Source: Paraburkholderia translucens
GTDB taxonomy: Bacteria > Pseudomonadota > Gammaproteobacteria > Burkholderiales > Burkholderiaceae
Assembly (NCBI RefSeq): GCF_020881035.1
Contig: NZ_JAJITC010000002.1
Span: forward strand, 124,001-188,000
DNA length: 64,000 nucleotides
Direction: 5' to 3'
A program made the translations under genes and the position numbers. This document shows positions 59,396 to 64,000 of this stretch, in pieces; within the stretch, counting starts at the first letter, position 1; every line of letters starts with the position of its first letter. The notes under the pieces were generated by a model. It searched no databases, was not told the DNA's origin, and was given only the letters and a program-made list of their open reading frames with translations.

Positions 59396-62300
59396 GTGCT
59401 CCGTACACGCATGTTCAACCCCGCACAGGACCGCACGCTAGGTCTATCCAGTGACGCGCTCCCCACATGGAACAATGAGCCTTTGCTGGCTCCGCTCCGC
59501 CTGCGCGGCACCGAGTCTCTCGGCAAGCTCTATCGATACACGCTCGACGTGGCGACGATCGAAAGTCCGACGCTCGGATTGTGGCAAGCACAGGAACTGG
59601 TCGTACCCGATAAGCTTATTGGCAAGGTCATCGATATTTCGATCGCTTTCGACGGGAACGGATTGTTCGGTCAACACCAGTTGGAACGCGGCGACGTGGC
59701 ACACATTGGCCCGAACCGCCGCACGATTTCGGGCCTCATCACAGGCATGAAACAGACCGGCATCGAGAATCGGCGCGCCCATTACAGCTTCGTCGTGCGC
59801 CCCTGGCTGTGGCTGGCCACGAAGAACTGCGAAAGCAGGATCTTTCAGGACGCGAGCGTCGTGGACATCATTGACCGGATACTCAAGGAGCGTTATCACT
59901 TTCCGGTCGTGATGGAATTGGGCGCGCCCGGATTGCGCAGCGGCTACCCAAAGCGCGACTACGTCCGGCAGATGTGGGAATCCGACTTCGAGTTCCTCAC
60001 GCGCATCTGGAGAGAATGGGGAATCTACTATCTGTTCGACGGAATGACGCTGGTACTGTGCGATTCACCCGGCTCGCACAAACAGCACGGCGACGCGTAC
60101 CACACGATCCGCTATCACGCGCCTGACAGCCGGCACGTCGAGGAAGAGCACATTCACAGGCTCGAGGTCTCGCGTCAGATCACGACGGGCAAGGTCAGTC
60201 TGATCGACTACGACTATACGCGCCCCGGCGTGCACTTCGAGAGCGAGTACAAGAGCTTCAGCGAACGAGCCTGCGACAACATCGAGCAACACGGCTGGGG
60301 CGACTACTCGCAGCCGCTCGCCGGCGCGACGGGATTGTCAGGCGCGCGAAACGACTTCCGCAACGAAGCCGAGCACCTCGCGAGCGTGCGCGTCGATGCG
60401 ATGCGCTGCCACCGGCTGCGTCTGAAGGGCCAAGGGAATCTGCGCGGCCTGAGAACCGGAAGAACTTTCTGGCTCGACAATCATCCGCAACACGAAGTCA
60501 ACGCCGAGTACCTGGTGGTATCGACCACGCTCGACATTCGCAATGCGGCGCAGAACACACAGTCGCCCAGTAACGACACGAACGATGCGCCGCGCCAGTA
60601 CCTGACCCGCTTCGTGCTTCAGCCTGCCAATACCTTCTTCAGAAACCGCCCGAAGAAAAAGCCGCGCTGCGCGGCGGAAACGGCCGTCGTGGTTGGGCCC
60701 GAGCACCAGCCGATCTGGGTCGATGGATACGCGCGCGCAAAGGTGCGTTTCGTGTGGGACCGGCTTGCCCCGAAAGACAACAAAGCCAGTTGTTGGGTGC
60801 GCGTGTCGTCGCCGTGGCAAGGCAATGGCTTCGGCGCGATCTATCCGCCGCGCGTCGGCGAGGAGGTCGTAGTCGGCTACCACGAAGAGGATCCGGACAA
60901 GCCGTACGTATCGGGCCGAATGATCAACGGCTGGAATCAGCCGCCCTGGAAGTTGCCGGATAACCAGGCACTTTCAGGCATCTTGAGCCATGAGCTCAAA
61001 GATAGCTGCGACGGCCAGACCAATCACGTCGTCCTCGATGACACGCCCGGCCAGCTCCAGGCGCAGCTCGCCAGCGATCACGCGAACTCGCGCCTCGTGC
61101 TGGGCTACAACACGCGTGTCATGCGCGAGGCCGGCCGACAGCAAGCACGCGGTGAAGGCTGGGAACTGGCCACCGATGCATGGGGTGTGGCGCGCGCCAA
61201 CAGGGGCATGCTGATCACCACCGAGGCGCGTCGCGGCGCGAGCGCGCCGGCAAAGGATCTCGGCGAGACCGTGGCGCGTCTTACGCAGGCGCGCGACATC
61301 CACGAGAACCTCGCGGGCCTCGCGCGGCAGTATGAGGCACAGGAACCGCAGACCTCTCAAAGCGAGGTGTCGCGGGCCATCAAGGCGCAGAACGACGCGA
61401 TACGTGGCGTCGCGGTGCGTGCGGACCTTCCTTTCCCGCAGATGACCGAGCCCGACATGGTGCTGGCCAGCGCGGCGGGGGTCGGTCTCACGGCAGCGCA
61501 GAGCACGCACTTGGCGAGTGTCGAACACATCGCGCTCACAGCGGGCGGACATGTCAGCATGGCGGCGGCGAAATCGCTGCTGGCGTCCGCGGTCAACGGC
61601 GTGCGGGTGTTCGCGAAGAAACTCGGCATCAGGCTCAAGGCCGCGTCAGGCAAGGTGCGGATCGAAGCGCAAAGCGATGATGTCGAGGTCCTCGCGCAGC
61701 GGGTCGTCAGCATCATCAGTAGAACCGACTCGATCAATCTGATGGCCAGCAAAGAGATCGTGCTCCATGCGGGAAGCACGAAGGTGGTCATCAATTCGGA
61801 AGGGTACAGGGTCTATACAGGCGGGGAGCACCGGGTCCATGCGGGGAGTCATCAGACTGAGGGGCCAGCGGCGCGGCCTGTCAGTGTGCCCGTAACGCCA
61901 GAGAAGCCGGGCAAGCTGGCCGCGCATCATGTTCTGATCGAACACGATACCGGCTTTGCACTGCCGAACCAGCCGTACCGGATCACGCTCGATGATGGGC
62001 AGGTGATTCAGGGCGTCACCAATGCGCTTGGAGAGATGAGCCTCGTCACCAGCAACGTGCTTGCGTTCGCGACGATCGAACTGTTCGCCGCGAGTGAGCG
62101 TGACAAGGTTATTGCGGTGAGCAAAGGCGCGGTGATCAGAGACGTGGACGAACCATTTACGGGCACAGTACCCAACCCTGAGAAGCGCAGCGCGAGGGTC
62201 GCAGGCAAGAGCGTGGCCTCACCCAATCAAGGCGCGACAACTGAATACAAACCGCCCGAATTCGTTTCCTGCGATCCGATGAACTTCGGGCTGCGCTTTC

Positions 62301-63259
62301 ATCACTTCATCAATGGTGCGACTCTGGCTGATGCGCCGGCCGGTATGTCGATGCGCAAGGATGTTGAGTACCCGGTGACCAAGGCTTATGCGGCTGCGAT
62401 TAAAACTGCGTTGAAGGGAATCGATTGGGGCGCAGTTGCGTGGCCGTTGACTTCCGATTCGATAGAGACGATTCAAAGCACTGTCACGCCACAATTGGAA
62501 ATCGCGCTCGGCGCTGGAATCTTTGGATTGCCACGACGCGACGCCATCAACCCAGAAAATGACGGCGCCATGCCGAAGCTTGTGATTGTCAATTCACAGC
62601 GGGCAACGGAGTACGCCTTACGACAGGATGTCAGCGCCGCATTCATCGGGAAGTACTGGCTTATCGCCGTCAACGAGAGCGAGATTGCGCGCATCGTCGA
62701 ACTCAGGGACCAGTCCACCTCGCTGGATAACCGTCTCAGGGCATTTGCCGACACGCTGTATCACGAGTGTCGCCACTGCCAGCAGTACTTCTGGATGTTT
62801 TCTTTGCTTCAGCACTTTCCAGACGACTATAAGGATTTGCCGAACGTCCACTCGGTATATTGGTCGACGATGCTGAAGAAAGCCTATACAGCGGCTGGAA
62901 ACACGCCGCTACCCGACGATCATCGCGTTCACATCGGTCTACATAGGTTGCTTGTATTCCACTACTACTGGCTGATCTCCAGCATGCAGGACAAGCCGGG
63001 CTGGGAGTATGTCAGACGAGATCTCCCAAGCGCTGAAAAGAAGGTGTGCGACCTCCTGAACGTCTCCGCTGAAACGGCTCAAAAAATGGCGCAATTCGAA
63101 ACCGGCTATAGGAGCCAATTTCATGAAGAAGACGCCTACGCCTGCGCGGAAGTGGTTCAGGCTTACTGGTGCAATCCTGGTAATCCTCTCGTTCGCAATC
63201 CCAGCACATGCACGGCTCAGTACGTCGATGCTCTCAGATCCATCGGGGCCCGGAGTTGA
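59396..63259 (+). CDS. vgrG: Evolved VgrG spike with C-terminal HExxH (zincin-like) effector domain
   Basis: 1287 residues. gp27-like hub about 30-330; gp5-like OB fold about 440-530 (VRFVWDRLAPKDNKASCWVRVSSPWQG, GEEVVVGYHEEDPDKPYVSG); DUF2345 needle about 685-810; a transthyretin-like beta linker about 835-920 (FALPNQPYRITLDDGQV). From about 950 to the end is an extra domain with LYHECRHCQQYFW (H1123, E1124, H1127 in HExxHxxQ form) and a later HEEDAYACAE (E1244/E1245). Such extensions are toxins fired with the spike; a metallopeptidase is suggested. Start GTG 59396; ATG at 59411 is an alternative. No other T6SS structural genes are in the window. Confidence 0.93.
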   Translation: MLRTRMFNPAQDRTLGLSSDALPTWNNEPLLAPLRLRGTESLGKLYRYTLDVATIESPTLGLWQAQELVVPDKLIGKVIDISIAFDGNGLFGQHQLERGDVAHIGPNRRTISGLITGMKQTGIENRRAHYSFVVRPWLWLATKNCESRIFQDASVVDIIDRILKERYHFPVVMELGAPGLRSGYPKRDYVRQMWESDFEFLTRIWREWGIYYLFDGMTLVLCDSPGSHKQHGDAYHTIRYHAPDSRHVEEEHIHRLEVSRQITTGKVSLIDYDYTRPGVHFESEYKSFSERACDNIEQHGWGDYSQPLAGATGLSGARNDFRNEAEHLASVRVDAMRCHRLRLKGQGNLRGLRTGRTFWLDNHPQHEVNAEYLVVSTTLDIRNAAQNTQSPSNDTNDAPRQYLTRFVLQPANTFFRNRPKKKPRCAAETAVVVGPEHQPIWVDGYARAKVRFVWDRLAPKDNKASCWVRVSSPWQGNGFGAIYPPRVGEEVVVGYHEEDPDKPYVSGRMINGWNQPPWKLPDNQALSGILSHELKDSCDGQTNHVVLDDTPGQLQAQLASDHANSRLVLGYNTRVMREAGRQQARGEGWELATDAWGVARANRGMLITTEARRGASAPAKDLGETVARLTQARDIHENLAGLARQYEAQEPQTSQSEVSRAIKAQNDAIRGVAVRADLPFPQMTEPDMVLASAAGVGLTAAQSTHLASVEHIALTAGGHVSMAAAKSLLASAVNGVRVFAKKLGIRLKAASGKVRIEAQSDDVEVLAQRVVSIISRTDSINLMASKEIVLHAGSTKVVINSEGYRVYTGGEHRVHAGSHQTEGPAARPVSVPVTPEKPGKLAAHHVLIEHDTGFALPNQPYRITLDDGQVIQGVTNALGEMSLVTSNVLAFATIELFAASERDKVIAVSKGAVIRDVDEPFTGTVPNPEKRSARVAGKSVASPNQGATTEYKPPEFVSCDPMNFGLRFHHFINGATLADAPAGMSMRKDVEYPVTKAYAAAIKTALKGIDWGAVAWPLTSDSIETIQSTVTPQLEIALGAGIFGLPRRDAINPENDGAMPKLVIVNSQRATEYALRQDVSAAFIGKYWLIAVNESEIARIVELRDQSTSLDNRLRAFADTLYHECRHCQQYFWMFSLLQHFPDDYKDLPNVHSVYWSTMLKKAYTAAGNTPLPDDHRVHIGLHRLLVFHYYWLISSMQDKPGWEYVRRDLPSAEKKVCDLLNVSAETAQKMAQFETGYRSQFHEEDAYACAEVVQAYWCNPGNPLVRNPSTCTAQYVDALRSIGARS

Positions 63260-63863
63260 GATGAGATCCACCGTGACCGATGCCCAGCGCGACATGGCCT
63301 TGAGGATATTGACCACGGCGATCGCGATCCTGCGGGACGACCAACCCTTTGATCCCGCGCATACAATATTCGGCCGCATTCGTGCGGCGCGGACTGAGCG
63401 CGGTGTGATAGGTGTTACGGAGTATTCCTTTGAGAATCCAGCGTTCCCGCGGACGGAAATCACCGTAGTTGTGATACCCGATCCGCTCGACCCCTCCGCC
63501 GACCGCACGAAGGTCAAGCAGATCATGCTGGACTTCACGATCCGGTTCAATCCGCTACTGGCAGACATTAGCCGCTCGACGCTCGAAGATCTCCTCCATC
63601 TCGATATCGGCTACTGGATCGACGGCAACGGCGAGCGACGGCCCGGCAATGACATGGGAACAGCGCCGCCACAGCTTCTGCTGCATAGCTATCGCTATCG
63701 TGCTTCGAATCTGTCAACGAGTCGGTTTCCGGTGGACGTCGAATTTGCTTTCGGCGACCCCGACCCGAAGAATCCCGCGCCGGACGAACCCAAAACACCC
63801 CTCCTGATGGACGTTTTGCTCAGTCGTGACTATTCCGCGTTCAAACGACAACGCCGTGAATAG
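63123..63863 (+). CDS. Periplasmic protein overlapping vgrG, likely immunity
   Basis: 246 residues. Basic start, hydrophobic core and cleavage site PAHA at about residue 30 give a clear Sec signal peptide. No domain recognised in the mature part. Start codon lies 137 bases inside vgrG in another frame, with GGAG eight bases upstream; the whole signal peptide is encoded in the overlap. Position right after an effector-bearing VgrG and periplasmic location fit an immunity protein. Confidence 0.75.
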   Translation: MKKTPTPARKWFRLTGAILVILSFAIPAHARLSTSMLSDPSGPGVEMRSTVTDAQRDMALRILTTAIAILRDDQPFDPAHTIFGRIRAARTERGVIGVTEYSFENPAFPRTEITVVVIPDPLDPSADRTKVKQIMLDFTIRFNPLLADISRSTLEDLLHLDIGYWIDGNGERRPGNDMGTAPPQLLLHSYRYRASNLSTSRFPVDVEFAFGDPDPKNPAPDEPKTPLLMDVLLSRDYSAFKRQRRE

Positions 63864-63885
63864 AGCCGGCCTTGAACCGCAGGCG

Positions 63886-64000
63886 CTAACCCTTCCCCAC
63901 CCCCTCGACATAACTATCAACCGCACTACCCACAGTCGGATGAAAGCACGCGTCCCCAATCAGGTCGGTCAACTCGAAGCGCCTCAGCTTGTCGCGAACC
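63886..64000 (-). CDS. 3' end of a minus-strand gene, SulP/STAS-like tail (partial)
   Basis: Last 37 codons only: VRDKLRRFELTDLIGD, then CFHPTVGSAVDSYVEG and a stop. The pattern (LRR...L...IG...F.PTVG.AVD.Y) is that of the STAS tail of SulP anion transporters. Convergent with the immunity candidate. Confidence 0.5.
   Translation of the reverse strand, partial: VRDKLRRFELTDLIGDACFHPTVGSAVDSYVEGVGKG

Overview
The window looks like a chromosome segment of a Burkholderiaceae bacterium, most probably Paraburkholderia or a close relative. The evidence is the very high GC content, gene content typical of that group (parC/parE pair, OmpC-like porin with its standard signal peptide, HisJQMP-type transporter, glnB next to nadE, DUF4399 and FUSC proteins) and the codon usage. 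Most of the window is ordinary chromosome. Three stretches are accessory or more interesting: a tRNA-Arg/Dcm-Vsr zone (11.8-16.7 kb), a sigma-54-linked stress locus (18.9-26.4 kb), and the right end (48.9-64.0 kb) with catabolic genes, an IS630 element, an AcoR-type regulon and an orphan type VI secretion (T6SS) effector cassette.

Layout. 0-11.1 kb: GGDEF-EAL c-di-GMP enzyme (5' end outside the window), ChrA-type chromate transporter, CopD-like membrane protein, topoisomerase IV parC and parE, the ABC-F ATPase Uup and a DUF4399 periplasmic protein. 11.4-16.7 kb: rubredoxin, tRNA-Arg(CCU), a hypothetical protein with a His-then-Cys motif order, a YfcG-like GST, two small proteins, a minus-strand terminator that may end a small RNA, then dcm and vsr. 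16.8-26.4 kb: YbhB-like protein, DHA2 MFS exporter, then otsA, small Pro-rich and membrane proteins, and two sigma-54 activators. At least three minus-strand sigma-54 (-24/-12) promoters are visible here. Two tandem paralogous lipoproteins follow.

26.5-36.2 kb: fused ABC importer (ATPase plus double permease), diguanylate cyclase, small ferredoxin-like protein, an OmpR/EnvZ-type two-component system divergent from a Spy/CpxP-like chaperone with tandem 10-bp-spaced repeats between them, and a pirin. 36.7-48.7 kb: basic amino acid ABC transporter, porin, glnB, nadE, FemAB-like acyltransferase, GIY-YIG protein, FUSC transporter and ppa. 48.9-53.7 kb: aldehyde dehydrogenase, SDR, an MFS remnant with an in-frame internal deletion, the DUF1326-DUF2182 pair, and a VOC protein.

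53.7-64.0 kb: a complete IS630-family element with TA duplication; acoR divergent from an AcoD/AldB aldehyde dehydrogenase with a strong sigma-54 promoter and a perfect upstream palindrome; then a 39-codon shrunken PAAR gene, a 1287-residue VgrG whose C-terminal extension carries an HExxH zincin motif, and a signal-peptide protein overlapping its 3' end by 137 bp that is the obvious immunity candidate. The last 115 bases are the 3' end of a minus-strand gene with a SulP/STAS-like tail. The VgrG-zincin/overlapping immunity cassette and the local sigma-54 regulon around otsA are the most promising biology.
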